DNA of 64,000 bases from Plectrocnemia conspersa. Taxonomy: Eukaryota > Arthropoda > Insecta > Trichoptera > Polycentropodidae. The position numbers were made by a program, and so were the translations under genes. Below, in pieces: positions 25,401 to 40,400 of the stretch (position 1 is its first letter; each line of letters opens with the position of its first letter). The DNA lies in the NCBI GenBank assembly GCA_009617715.1, contig VTFK01000264.1, positions 372,001 through 436,000 of the forward strand, in the 5' to 3' direction. The notes under the pieces were generated by a model. It ran no database searches, was not told where the DNA came from, and saw nothing but the letters and a program-made list of their open reading frames with translations.

Positions 25401-28400
25401 AAATTTTATATGCTTATACGAAATCATAAAGAAATAAATTTGCCAATTCAATGTTTAGGTGGGTTGCCTTCCAGACTTGAGACCCATCATCGCGAGATTT
25501 GACTTCGCAGATGCCTTTTCTTAGATAGGTGAAGGCAACAGCGGAGTTGCCTACTCATAGATCAGAGTTGGGCAAACTTTTTTGGGAGCGAAAAAAAAAT
25601 AAAAATAACTCACCTTCACCTTCTAGGACCTAGAAGATGAATATGATATATTAATCTTACCGTCCGCAAAAAAAAATTTGGCCCTCCGCTTGTAGATACT
25701 TCAGCAGCTAGCTTTCAAGACGATTTTTAAGGAACTCGCGAACTAACATACGATCTTCCTAGGCAATTGCCTTTTGTTTTCTTCCAGTTTTTGACTTTGA
25801 TTTGTAAGAGCCACATTCGTTGAACCATTTCAAAGCATTTTGGATAGCGTGTCGTAAACAATTAATGTGTTTACTAATTTCCGATAAATTCAGTCAATAA
25901 TATGTAAAACGCGAATGCAATAAAATTATATTAGTTCTTTTATCTTCACTTTATTCGCATTTTTTTAGCATTTTTTAAATGCTTATACAATATTCAAAAT
26001 AAAGTATTTGGCAAAAAATTATAACGACAAATAAAAGCCAAAATTATACAACTGAACATAGCGGTCATTTTAGCGATACTTAGCAATTAGACCTGCAATA
26101 TTTTTTTAAAACTCATTTGAGTAATTTAAATACAGAAATTCATTTGTATAGTTTTAAGAATTACGATTAAAACTACTTGCTAAAATATTTTGGTTAGACT
26201 ATGCAGTTGTAATGCTTACACTACACTCTCTGAAACTTCCGAGTAGCGGAAACACTGCCACAAATTTCATATGCCGTCCAGACGGCGGCCGTGAATGACG
26301 TCCGCACGGCGGCTTCTGTCACGTACAGCTGGCATATTTGCGCGCCATCAACAAATGTGAATCGCAATTTTTAAATTGTCATATTAATAAAATCACGCTA
26401 CTAATAATTATAAAAGTTTGTGTGGGAACTCACCAATACAATATCAGTGAAAACTTTTCGGTCGTAAATATTCAATTTACGCAAAATCTTTGTCGGCTTT
26501 TGCAAAATGCCATAAGACATAAAAATGATACTTCAGAATACGACCACCACATCTGTGACTATCCTAGAATTTGTCGCCATCGATTCTAAATAAGAATTCG
26601 TTATAGTGTGACATTTATTTAAACCGATCTAGGAAAATACATAAGAATATTCGGAACGACTTTTTTTAACAAAATCAAGTACCACTAATTATTTATTTTT
26701 TATGAAAAAAAATATAATAACGATATATGTTAGAAGAATATACTATCAAAAATATAATTAATCCCTTTTGGTGCCCTAAAATATTCAAATATGTCAGTAA
26801 GAGTCTGTTGAAGTCTCCAATAAGCATGTTGTATTATAACTTGACCACGTGAGCACGATGCAGCGCTCGTTATGCGTGTTGAAAGAGCAACTCCGACTTC
26901 GGTTCCTTTGACTTCGGTCCATTTGCCGACAATGTTCGGAAGCGCTCGAAGCTGGCCATGTCGACTGAATTACCCCCACTTTACCTCCCGTTCTCGGTAG
27001 CCTCATTATTATGGCCAAGGTTGAATTTATATAAAATATATTTCTTTACATTTGGAAAAAAAAGTAATTGTCTTGTTATGCTTCATATTTTAAATAAACT
27101 TGCTGTGATAAATTATGAATTTGTTTTACGTATAAGCATACAAAATTTTGCAAACTATATAAAAATGCCTACCTATGTTATTGCTACATTATCTATTTTT
27201 AGTTCTACAGGCTTGGCTTAAGACAAGATCGGAAACGGAAAACGAAGTCTTTCTTTATTTATTCGGTGAAACGTTCGAGAAAATTTACACTTGGGTTTGC
27301 CAGAATCTCATTATGAGCATGGAAGTTTTACAATGTAACATCATATTGCAGATGATTAACCTACTTGAAGGTCTCATACCACCGCAGATTGAAAAATCAA
27401 CAGATGAGCAATCAACGCTTAACGACAAAGACGATGACGAGGTTTCAGAAGAAAAAGAAAAAATTGAAGAAATACCCTTATACACGAACGAACACTTTCA
27501 TAAATTATACATCTTCTCGCTCACTTGGGGCTTAGGAGCGTTCTTAGACAGTAAGGACAGAGTAAAGTTTGACATGTATCTGAAAGAGAATTTGTCAAAA
27601 GTTTTGGAGCTACCCAGTTCTGCGACGCACAGGAACACCACAGTGTTTGACTTTTTCGTAACTGTCAAAGGCAAGTGGGAGCATTGGGATACTATGGTGA
27701 CGAATTACGTGTATCCGGAATACAGCACACCCGACTATGCGAGCATTCTAATACCAATCATAGATAACGTCAGAATTGATTATTTGATTCAGTTGATAGC
27801 GAAACAAGACAAAGCTGTTCTGATTATAGGAGAGCAGGGCACGGCCAAGACGGTTATGATAAAATCTTACATGAAGAAAACTAATCCAGAATTGTTCATA
27901 GGAAGGTCTTTTAATTTTTCGTCGGCCACTAGTCCATATCAATTTCAAAAAACGATCGAGAGCTATATAGAGAAACGAATGGGCATGACTTTTGGACCAC
28001 CGGCTGGTAAGAAAATGATGATCTTCATCGATGATATAAACCTTCCTCAGATAAACGAATGGGGAGATCAAATCACGAACGAGATTGTAAGACAGGCTAT
28101 GGATATGAAGGGATTTTACAGTCTAGAGCGCCCTGGAGACTTCACTAATATAATTGATATTCAGTTTTTGGGTGCAATGGGTCAACCAGGTTCGATATAT
28201 TTCAATTGTTATTTATATATAATTATAAAAAAAAAAAAAAAAAAATCAACACTTATATCTCATATGCCATAGAAAAAAATAAAATAACTTGCATAACAAG
28301 CTTTAATTGTATAATATTAAATTCATATTAATAGTATTAAACTTAAAAAAATATTTACTCGTTTTAAAAAAGTATGCCAAAATATATTGAAAAAAAAACT

Positions 28401-31400
28401 GAACTACTGTATAATATAATAGTGTGATACAGCAATAGAAAGAAATTGAATGAAATAATAAAGTAGTAATATTTTTTATTTATATACAATACTATAAAAT
28501 AAAGAATTTGCTTGGAGCAATATTAATGTAGGTATAGTCCGTCCAAGATGTTAACGCTCATCATCGTTGTGTTAGAAACAAGGATGCGTGTACGCATGCA
28601 TGCATACATATACAGTTTTCCGCGAATTTGTTTACACCGTTCTGTTTTAAGGGTAGGGTGACCATACGTTGGAAATTGAATTAAAAATTATAATATGTTA
28701 TATTTTTATTTTAAATTATTGTCATGTTGTGTAATTTTGTAACCAATAGAACAATTCCTGTATTTTAAAAAAATATTAAATTAAACAGATATTCAACCTG
28801 GAGAGTGATTCCAAAACTGCTATCATGTTTTTGAGTTAAATATGTATATAAATAAATAAAATAAGTAAGAAAGTGTTTTATCTTCAATGAAAGTGTACAT
28901 TATCTTCAACAAATTAAATTAAAATAGGAAAAATTACTTGAACGTTAAATTTCACATGGTCACCCTATTATATTCTCTCAATGAGCGTTTATATCTCGGA
29001 CGGACTATACATATATTACAATGATGATATGATCTTAAAATCATATATTAAAAAATAAGATTTAATTAAGTTTGTCTTAATGTTTTCTATGGCATTAGAA
29101 GTATTTATAAGCATTTAAAAATAGGTTCGTATTTTTGAACCACATTGTATTTTTAACATTTTACAGAGGCGGAATATTTATTATAATTAAAAAACGGAAT
29201 TTTTAATCAGGTTTTAAGTTATTACATTTAGTAAATTTTTTTGTCTTTTTTTCAAACGGCTGCTGTGGCCATTACAATGGTGGTATGACATTGAAAGCTA
29301 ATATAAGTAGAAAGGGCTTAAAAAAAGTTTTTAGAGATTTTTGTTTTCAATAGCATTAACGGTTCATGAGATATACAAATCTGCCACTCTGTAGAAATAT
29401 CAAAACAGAAAATTTCTATAACAAGTTTTTATAACAACTGCAATATAACTGAGAAATGGTTGAAACTAGATAGTTTATTGCAGTTTCGCAGCCACCCATT
29501 GCTACATTAGAGTCTAATAGTGCTTTACAAAATAATGAAACATGGTTTCTCAAACTTTCGCACAAGCACTTACATCATAGAAAAAATACCCCAATACCAT
29601 GTACACGCGTCGCGGGAAAATTTCAAAATTATATGAAAATGATAAATGTAGAAGTAGACACTCTGTAGAATTTGTAGATAAATAGATATAGGGTCCTGAT
29701 GGCGGGTGCTTTTGGTCCACTGGTGCTGTATCTATCTACGCGCTGAGAATCACGCAATAGTTTGTTCGTCTGTGTATATCAAATTTAATATATTGATCTA
29801 TGTATTTGTTTATCAATCTTGATCTAAGTTTTCAATGTAACTCTTTATGAACCGACTCTAAATGACATAAATTTAAATTTTTTCTCGGAAACCCAACAAC
29901 ATATGCAGTTTCTGAAGAGCAACCTTCCAAATTATACAATACTGTAAATTATGATATAAATCATTTTATTCTGATTTTTCTCATTAATTTTTTTAATTTG
30001 CTGATTTATTCATATAGTATTTTTTTGTTTAAAATAAAACTTGTATGAATATTTGCAAATGTTTTACAACCACCGCATAAGAAAGGGTTGGTCCGTACCA
30101 GATGTCTTTATAGAAGTCAAAAAAATTTTAATCGGTATAAATTTTTCACGATTTTCTCAACTACTCCAATCGAGCTTATTTAAGAATTACATTAAAAATC
30201 AGATTAGAACAAACCGCTCTGCGTGGGAATTGGCAGATCGAAAAAATGTATGGGTGTTTGAGTTAAGTCATAAAATTTGCCAGTCGGTGAACTTAAATCT
30301 CATATTTTCAATAATCTAAAGAGGTTGTTTATCTTTATCTTGTTTGAAATATGAAAAATGTAAAGTAGTAACAGTTGTTTTTGACATTTTTCTCTACTCT
30401 GTACTTAATAGAAATAGATCGATCCGTTATAGGCCTTCAATTCAGTGATCATCTAGTTCTCTGTGCATTAATAAAATAAATAATCTACAATTATATTCCG
30501 TATTATTGTGATTACATATTTTTTTATTTATCATAAAAATGAGAAAACTCATTTCTCGAGAAATTAAAAACATTGAGAAACCAGAATGCCCAATTACAAG
30601 TATTTTTCGATTCGTCTTATATTGCTTATAGATTTAGGTAAAAATGGCGAATATATACAAATGACCATATAAATTGGTAATCATTACATTATGTATTGAA
30701 ATTAATTATTTTAGAAAAAATATTTTGGCGAAATCAACGTAAAAAAGTTTTACCTCAGCGGTCCAAAATATCCAGTTTAACTCTTGGAGGTTCAGTGTAA
30801 CTGCTTAGCTGCGCCAAATCAGATGATCAAAGCGAAATAGTAGTACATTTAAAAGACGTGGACAAAGTTCGGATGCTTAATTTTCGAATAAAAGCGTTCT
30901 GCCTTAAATACTATCGATGAAAGGAGAAAAGACCAATAAATATTTATGTTGTCTTGTACTAAAGAGTTTTTGGTTCATTTTGTCATGGCTAAAGACAAAA
31001 TTGTGTAATGAATTTAAAGTAGAAAGAAGTGAAGTTCTTGATAAACTTGTCTCGATATACATTTTAATAATCGATGAACTTAATGAACAAGGACTAGAAG
31101 TATTTAGAATGACTGAATATTTAAAAATGCTATTTTATGAACTTTAAAAATATATCCAGACGAAGGAACTATTGCGCAATGTTCGCACTCGTGTGTCGTT
31201 AGCACCTAAAGTCTCCCACTATCCTGCTCATTAGTAATGGTCATTCGACCCGCCAAATTTTAACGGAATCTATTGTGTCCTAGCGCGTGCCGTTAGAAAG
31301 CAATATTGCTTGTACAATAAACGAGAATCAAAATTAAGCTTCAAATGGACATATTGTTTATTGCGCTCAATTAACAAAGACGGTACGAATGACGTTAATT

Positions 31401-34400
31401 AAAACAATGAACAATCGACGACGATTTACATAGAACTATGAATCAAATATACGTTGAAATCATAGCATATCATATAGAAAATATTAGTAACGATACTGCC
31501 ATATTGCAAAACAATGGCACGATACTTAAGATTGATATCGCAATTTTGAGGTTTACATCCGACTTTCCCTTCAATAAAAAGTTATTGATTAAAACAAACC
31601 ACCTTGTATATCTTTAGGGTATATAGATTTAACAGAGCCCATATATTTTTTATTTATAATTATTCCACCGAAATTCTTCGCTTCATATATAATATTAAAA
31701 AACTCCTTCCAGTTCCAGTTATTATCAGCAAAGCCTCACCCGATATCCTATAAAGTCTCTTACTAAGCAATGTACACTCATATGAGACAAATATATATTT
31801 AGCGAAGAATGTTCCAAGACCCTAATTTGACTCATTCAGTAGCAGATTTTAATACTTTTTCATTTACTTTTCAGGTGGTGGAAGAAACGATATACCATCG
31901 CGTCTGAAGCGACAGTTTACAATATTTAACTGTCCCATCCCAAACAACAATTCGATAGACAAGATATTCAAAGTGATAGGCGAGGGGCATTACAATGCCA
32001 AAAGAGGCTTTACTACAGAAGTACGCAATCTGATAAAGAAAATGATACCGATGACTAGGGAGCTGTGGCAGAGAACCAGATCTACTCTGATGCCCACACC
32101 CGCTAAATTCCATTACGTTTTTTCACTAAGGGACTTGTCGAGGATATGGCAAGGCATGGTGGGCACATTATCCACTGTGATAGAATCAGAGAAATTTCTT
32201 CTGCTATTGTGGAAACACGAGGCTACCAGAGTTTTCTCAGACAGATTCACTCTGCAATCTGATAAAGATTGGTTCGACAAAACGCTCCTAACCGTCGTTG
32301 AAGAGACGCTGGGTATAGATTATCAGAAAATGATTGTCACCAATCCAGTGTTTGTTGATTTCATGCGGTAAGTAACAATATCATGAACATAATAACTCAT
32401 TATAGGTAAAAAACCGGGTGTATTTTTAAATGTATAGGAGAGGATTTCAATTACTTTCAATAGCTTTCTGTCACTGGGGACGCTCTAATGGCAACTCATA
32501 GACATTTTCAAAACGTAACGTTTTTCCGTCCGCGTGACACATGTCGGCAGCCACAATACCGTTATAGCTTATGAAACATTTATTTAAATAATTTTAAATA
32601 AAAATTGTTTTATTCAGTTTAGTGTAATGAAAATATCTATTTTTCTATAATTGTTATTACTTGTTTATTTTGAAGTATCTTAAAATTAATATAAAAAAGA
32701 GTATTCTGAATTATTCATGACTTAAAAGAAAATATCTTAAAATTATTTATTTTATTACTTATTACGTAACATTAAAAAAATATTCTGTTTTTTTTTTAAC
32801 TGCAACATAATTAAATATATATCAGCTCATTAATTGATTTGTTTTAGAGATGCTCCAGAGCCGACTGGCGAAGAAGGTGAAGATGCAGATATGGAATTGC
32901 CGAAGGTGTACGAGCCTGTGTTCGATTACAACGAATTGAAAGAACGTTTAGATATGTTTTTGGCACAGTTCAATGAAATGGTGCGCGGCGCGGGAATGGA
33001 TTTAGTTTTCTTTCCAGATGCTATGTTGCATCTCGTGAAAATATCTAGAGTCATAAGGCATCCTAGAGGAAACGTGATGCTTGTTGGAGTCGGTGGATCA
33101 GGCAAACAATCTTTGACTAAGCTCTCCTCCTTTATTGCCGGATACAAAACGTTCCAAATCACGCTCACCAGATCTTACAACGTCGCCAACTTTTTAGAAG
33201 ATCTTAAGTTTTTGTATAGATCTTGTGGAGTGCAAGGGAAAGGCACCACGTTCATATTCACTGATTTGGACATCAAAGAAGAAGGATTCTTAGAATACTT
33301 GAACAACATATTATCGTCCGGAGTTATATCGAATCTGTTCACCAAAGACGAACAGTTGGAGATCATATCCGAGTTGACTCCGATAATGAAGCGCGAGAAT
33401 CAAAAGCGAACGCTTACTAATGAGATAGTCATGGATTATTTTATGACGAGGACGTGTCAGAATCTGCATGTAGTGTTTTGTTTCTCTCCCGTCGGCGAAG
33501 TGTTTAGGAACAGAGCTCTTCGATTCCCGGCTCTCATATCAGGCTGTACTATAGATTGGTTTCAACCGTGGCCTAAAGATGCTCTTATTTCGGTGGCGAC
33601 TCACTTCTTGACCGATTTCGAAATAGCTTGCACTAAGGAAGTCAAATATGAACTAGTCAACGCCTTAGGTTCTATTCAAGACGCCGTCGCTGAAACGTCA
33701 ACGGAATACTTCCAAAGATTTAGGAGAGCGACCCACGTGACGCCAAAGTCTTACTTAAACTTCATAGGCGGTTATAAAAATATATATCAAATGAAACAAC
33801 AAGAATTGGGTGAGAGTGCGCAGCGAATGGACACAGGTTTGGAGAAGTTGGCCGAAGCGTCTCTCTCGGTTGGTATTTTGAAAAAAGATTTGGCGCTCAT
33901 GGAGCAAGAACTGGCTGAAGCGTCTCATAAAGCTGAGAGGGTCTTGATAGAAGTCACGGAAAAAGCCAAGCAGGCAGAGCTTGTGAAAAATCAGGTGCAA
34001 AAAGTGAAAGAGAAAGCGGAAGTTCTAGTGGCCTGCATAGCCGAAGAGAAAGCTTGGGCTGAAGAAAAACTAGAAGCAGCCAAACCGGCGATGGAAGAAG
34101 CAGAGGCTGCTTTGAACACAATCAAGCCTGCTCATATCGCCACCGTGAGAAAACTAGGGAGACCGCCGCATCTCATCATGAGAATTATGGATTGCGTGTT
34201 GATACTGTTTCAAAGAAAACTTCACGCTGTCATTGGAGATACTGCAGCACCGTGCCCTAAACCTTCTTGGGCCGAATCCTTAAAGGCATTACTTAAATTT
34301 ATTATTTTCTATAGTCGAGTAGAGTGGACGAAAGTACGCACTTTGATTATGACACAATATATGAGTAGCAAAGAATCTGTTCTAAATATCAAATATGTTC

Positions 34401-37400
34401 TTTCCTTTCTGTCTCAACATATTAAAACAATATATCCTTATTGCGTACTCTTACTCCACTAATTATATGTATATAATTTATGGCATGGATTTTGACCACC
34501 TCTGTGGTATGCTGTAATTTGAATTTTCTGAAGACAAAGTTGTTCTTAAATTACTTGAACGATAGATATTTCGTTAAGTATGAAACCTTATTTTCAGAAC
34601 AATATATTCTAGACTTTTTTTACTAATGATCTTGATGTGGCCTTTGAGAAGCACTGTAAATTCAGCTTGCACATTGCAGAGACTCACAAAGGATCAATAC
34701 AGATGCTCGGTTTTATCTTGATGATAAAACCGAGAAATGCGCGCTTTTTTAAGAATACTTTGGTATTGCGCACTCTTTATGATGCCCTAGTCCCCAGCAT
34801 ACTACAATAGAAAATGGCTCCATTTTATAGATTTAAGTCATAATTAGTCGATGCAATTAATTTAAGAGTGCTGGAATTCGATACCTTTAAGATGTTTATA
34901 TATAATTAAACACTTTTGGAAATTGCTCAGAAATCAAGTTTACAACCATTCCAATGGCCGTCTAACTGCTCAATTTTTTTATTTTTTACAGATGATGGCC
35001 AGTACGACTTTCTTGCTTCAATTACAAAATTATCCAAAGGATATTATTAACAATGAAATGGTAGAACATTTAATGCCATATTTTGAAATGGAAGATTACA
35101 ATATGGATACAGCTAAAAGAGTGTGTGGTGATGTTGCCGGTTTACTGTCATGGACAAAAGCTATGGCCTTTTTTCATAGTGTCAATAGAGAAGTTTTGCC
35201 CCTAAAAGCTAATTTAACATTGCAAGAAGCTAGACTTAAAGTAATATAAATATTTTAATAAACATATGTTTGTTATGTGAATTGATTAAAATTGTTTTTA
35301 GGTCGCAATGGAAGATTTGGCCGGTGCTGAAAGGCAATTAGAAGAAAGAGAAATGGCACTTCAGGCTGTCAAGAACCAGTATGATGCAGCCGTTGCAGAA
35401 AAACAAAGATTAACAGATGCTGCCAACGTATGTTTAAGAAAAATGACAGCTGCCACGGCTCTGATCAATGGATTGGGAGGCGAAAAAATCAGATGGACTC
35501 TGCAGAGCAAAGATTTTAAAGAACAACTCGGAAGACTTGTAGGAGATGTCGTTTTGGCGACTGGTTTTCTATCTTATTGCGGACCGTATAATCAGCAGTT
35601 TAGGCAAAATCTACTTAACAATTGGATGGTCATTTTAAAGACTAAAAACATTCCGTTCACGAACAACTTGAACATTACGAGCATGTTGGTTGAAAATGCG
35701 ACTATTTCAGAATGGACGCTTCAAGGCTTACCCAACGATGATCTATCAGTGCAAAACGCTTTAATTGTCACTAAATCTAGTTCTTACCCACTGTTGATAG
35801 ATCCTCAAAATCAAGGTAAAATGTGGATTAAAAACAAAGAAGCTACGAACGAGCTACAGATCACGTCCTTGAATCATAAATATTTCAGGACTCATTTAGA
35901 AGACAGTCTTTCTTTAGGGAGACCGTTGTTGATAGAAGACGTAGGCACTGAACTCGATCCTGTTATTGATAATGTATTAGAGAAAAACTTTATTAAATCT
36001 GGTACTATAGAAAAAGTAGTAGTCGGGGATAAAGAATGTGACGTGATGCCAGGCTTCATGCTTTACATCACAACAAAGCTACCCAATCCACCATATTCGC
36101 CTGAAATCAGTGCTAAGACTTCGATTATAGATTTCACGGTAACAATGCAAGGTTTAGAAGATCAGTTATTGGGTCGGGTGATATTGATGGAGAAGGCAGA
36201 TTTAGAAGCCGAGCGCGTTACATTGTTCGAGTCTGTAATGAAAAATCAGAGAAGCATGAAAGAGCTGGAGAGCAATCTCTTGTGTCGCCTCTCTTCGTCT
36301 GAAGGATCGCTCGTAGACGACGAAGCTTTGATTCGAGTGTTGCATATAACGAAAAAAACAGCGGAAGAAGTTAACGAGAAACTGAAAGTGTCGGAGATAA
36401 CCGAGAAGAAGATCACAATCGCTAGAGAAGAGTTTCGATCCGTGGCAGCCAGAGGATCCATCCTTTATTTTTTGATAGTGGAGATGAGCTACGTGAACGT
36501 CATGTATCAAAACTCTCTGAAACAGTTCTTAACGATTTTTGACAGTTCGATCACAAAATCAGCTAGAAGCAACATAACCGAGGAGAGGATTAATATCATA
36601 TTAAAATACTTGACGAAAGAAGTATGGTCGTTCACTTTGAGGAGTTTGTACGAAAGACATAAGGCTTTGTTCACTCTCATGTTAGCCATGAAGATAGACT
36701 GTCAAAAAGGAGACATATCCCACGATGAGTTCATGGCTTTTATTAAAGGTGGTGCATCCTTGGATTTGAACGCAGTAGCTCCGAAACCCTTCAGATGGAT
36801 ATTAGACATAACATGGTTAAATCTTGTGGAAATCAGTAATTTGGAGACCTTCAATGATGTTTTATCACTGGTAAATATTATATAATGCTGCAATGACTAA
36901 TTTATTAAAATTAATCAATCTTATGTGTTTTTTAGATTGAAGGCAATGAAAAAGAGTGGAGGATTTGGTACGAAAAAGAAAAGCCAGAAGAAGAAGAAAT
37001 ACCCAGCGGATACCATAAAAGTTTAGATGTATTTAGAAAATTGCTGCTTATCAGATCGTGGAGTCCCGATAGAACATTATCACAAGCAATGAAATATGTT
37101 GCAGGTAAATTAATTAACCATTATTGTTGTTACTTTAAATAAATAATTCATGATTAGAAAAATATTTTTATAAGATATGTTAGTTTTCAATAAACACCTT
37201 TTAAAAGATTTATTATCATAATACAAAAAAAATTGTGTACCTAATATTGTAATGTAACGAACATTACCAGCGTGTAACAATACTTATTATTAACTCTTAC
37301 TTTTAGTATTTTTTTAAACTGTATTACTATTTTAGAATCACTTGGTGCAGAATATGGAGAAGGTTGCATTTTAGATTTGGAAGTCACATGGGAAGAATCA

Positions 37401-40400
37401 GAACCTAGAACGCCGCTTATTTGTATTTTATCTATAGGTTCTGATCCTTCAGCTCAAATTGCATCTTTGGCAAAAGCAAAAGAAATTCGTAAGTGGCAAT
37501 TTATTGATCGCCGAAAATAATATTGAGACTTAATCAGAATTTATTTTATAGAATTAAAGTCAGTATCTATGGGACAAGGTCAGGAGCTGGTTGCTAGGCA
37601 AATGATTTCCGACTCGATGAGTTCAGGCGGTTGGGTTTTACTTCAAAACATCCATTTATCTCTACCGTTCTCTACTGAGGCAATGGACGCTCTTGTAGAA
37701 ACGGAACACGTAGACGATACTTTCCGACTTTGGCTCACGACGGAAGTTCACGCTGACTTTCCTATAGGTCTCTTACAGATGGCGATCAAGTTCACTAATG
37801 AGCCTCCCCAAGGGATCAGAGCAAGCATGAAAAGAACGTACCAAAACATAACCCAAGATACCTTGGACTATTCGGCTCAAAACCAGTGGCCTCCTATGCT
37901 CTACGCAGTAGCATTCTTGCACACTGTAGTTCAGGAGAGACGAAAATTCGGTCCTCTCGGCTGGAACGTTCCGTATGAGTTCAATCAAGCCGATTTTGCG
38001 GCTAGCGTGCAGTTCATCCAGAATCATTTGGACGAAATGGAACCGAAGAAAGGTATATCTTGGCCGACGGTGTGTTACATGCTTGGAGAGGTTCAATACG
38101 GCGGCAGAGTAACAGACGACTTTGATAAAAGACTCTTGACAACTTTTACACACGTGTGGTTCTGCGATGTCCTTCTAAGACCAGGGTTTGAATTTTACAA
38201 GGGGTACAAAGTGCCGACGACTAGAAACATCCAAGGGTATATAGATTATATTAACATGCTTCCGATGACGGACACCCCGGAAGTATTCGGACTTCATAGC
38301 AACGCTGACATAACTTATCAAATCAATACGGCCAAAGGAATACTGGACACTATTCTAAGCGTGCAGCCAAAAGAAGGAGGTAGCCAAGGAGGCGAGACTA
38401 GAGAGAGTATTGTGTATAGGTTGGCGGAGGACATGTTGGACAAACTGCCGTCTCAGTACGTCAGCCATGAAGTTAAAGACTCTTTGCAAAAGATGGGTGC
38501 TTTTCTTCCGATGAATATATTTTTAAGGTGCGCCTTATTATTATTTTTTTATAGAAATACATTGTATAGTTTGTCTTAATTTTTTTGATATCATCGATAT
38601 TGAAAGGAATATCGTTACATCACTTTTAAATTGCATAATATTGTTAATTTACAGACAAGAGATTGACAGAATACAAAAGGTTAACACAACAGTGTATTCA
38701 ACTCTGTGTGATTTGAAATTGGCTATAGATGGAACGATTGTTATGAGTCAGGCACTGAGGGAATCTTTAGATGCTATGTATGATGCGAGAATACCAGAAA
38801 AGTGGAAGAAGGTAATTTTTTATTATAATTATTATTATTACTGTTTATTATAACCAGCACGATAGACCAGTGACTTAAAACAAATACAATTTCTATCGTG
38901 TCTAAAAAATCGGAATTTGTAATTATTAGTTTAGAATGAAAAAAATATATTATACGTAGTGGACTTAACCAAACTTAAGAATACAATAATCTTAAATAAT
39001 ACTTCACGTGCTTTTTTTAAAATAAAAACAAAAATAATGATTTACCTGCTTATTTTGCATTGCATCAAATAAAAAAAGTATTTTTTGTATATATTTGCCA
39101 TCTTATTATTTATTATTATTTCAAAATTTTCAGCATGACTAAAATATTTTTTTTTATTTACCCCTTTTTTTAAACATGTTCTAATCTGATTCATTAAGCA
39201 TATACAGTATTATTGCACAATAATTAAATAAAGCAATATAATACTAATAGCTGTCGGACCTTCACTATTGTGAGGTACCGCAGCTAGTATGCATACTATT
39301 GCAGACTATTTATTTTTTTTGTTCGTTAAAATTCATTGTTTTTATATACGACCCGTTGACAGCTTTTTTTTGTTAATTAGTTGTAAAAAGATAGACCTGC
39401 TAGTAGCAACATATTTTGCAATATTCCACGTGAACAAAAATTTCGTAAGAGATTTTATTTATTGCTGCATCTGCATCTGGCAGAGAGCTTCTGTATTCGT
39501 CGATCGTCGATTGTCATTTCATGTATTTTATCGACTCATTTGGATGGCCTGGACGCTTATCATCAAAATGCTTGTACGACCGTGTTTAAATTTAGCAGTC
39601 CAATATTGTGTTGTTGATATCTTCAATTTTATTATTTTTTGTAAAAATGCAAAACTTGTTCGCCATCAATGACTGTTAAACACAAACGAAATGACGCAGC
39701 AGGCTGACAATTGACAAGTAGATATATAAAGGTTAATATTTAAGTATAGCACCATTTTGGTGATACTGTTGGCGCCATCTCTTGCATAGGCCGACTAATT
39801 ATCAAACACCTCTCGTATGGCGCAAAAAAATACGGTAGTTAAGTTACACACGTGGTATTTAATTAATTTTTTTTTTTTTATTAATTTATACCTCATTTTT
39901 ATATCAAGCAAGTTTTAACTTTAAATACATATAATACATAATTTAAACATAAACAAAAAAAAATAAAAAAAGACCTATTATAATATAAATTATATTTTAA
40001 TGCACGAATGTGTTTCTTTATTCCATTTACGAAATCAGCAACATTTGTATTTCTTGTATTGTCCTAGGTATATTAATTATTATACAAATTCACACGTCCG
40101 CACGTTATTCCCCTGGCCGTACTCGTTTTCGTATACCTAACTATCCTTAAATTGTCTCTATTTCTATTATTAAATATAGGTACATCTTTATTTATCATTA
40201 AATACTCTGGTAACATATTTTTTAACTTACATATAAATATTAAAATATTCATCTTCAATATTTCTTGTACATTTAACCATTCCAATCTATCAATCCTACT
40301 TCAACGAATAATGAATAATTAATAATTACTCTCAACACACAAGATGCCTACCGCCATCTCTGAAATTTGGGAAGAACTATCTTAGGAAAAATTCGGAAGG

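Noticed and set aside
25563..25700. hAT terminus-like CAGAGTTGGGCAAAC
   Set aside because: No matching opposite end, target duplication or transposase nearby; kept only as a remark on the intron.
35302..36870. Minus-strand frames of 60-100 codons over dynein exon 22
   Set aside because: They are shadows of strongly conserved dynein coding sequence on the plus strand.
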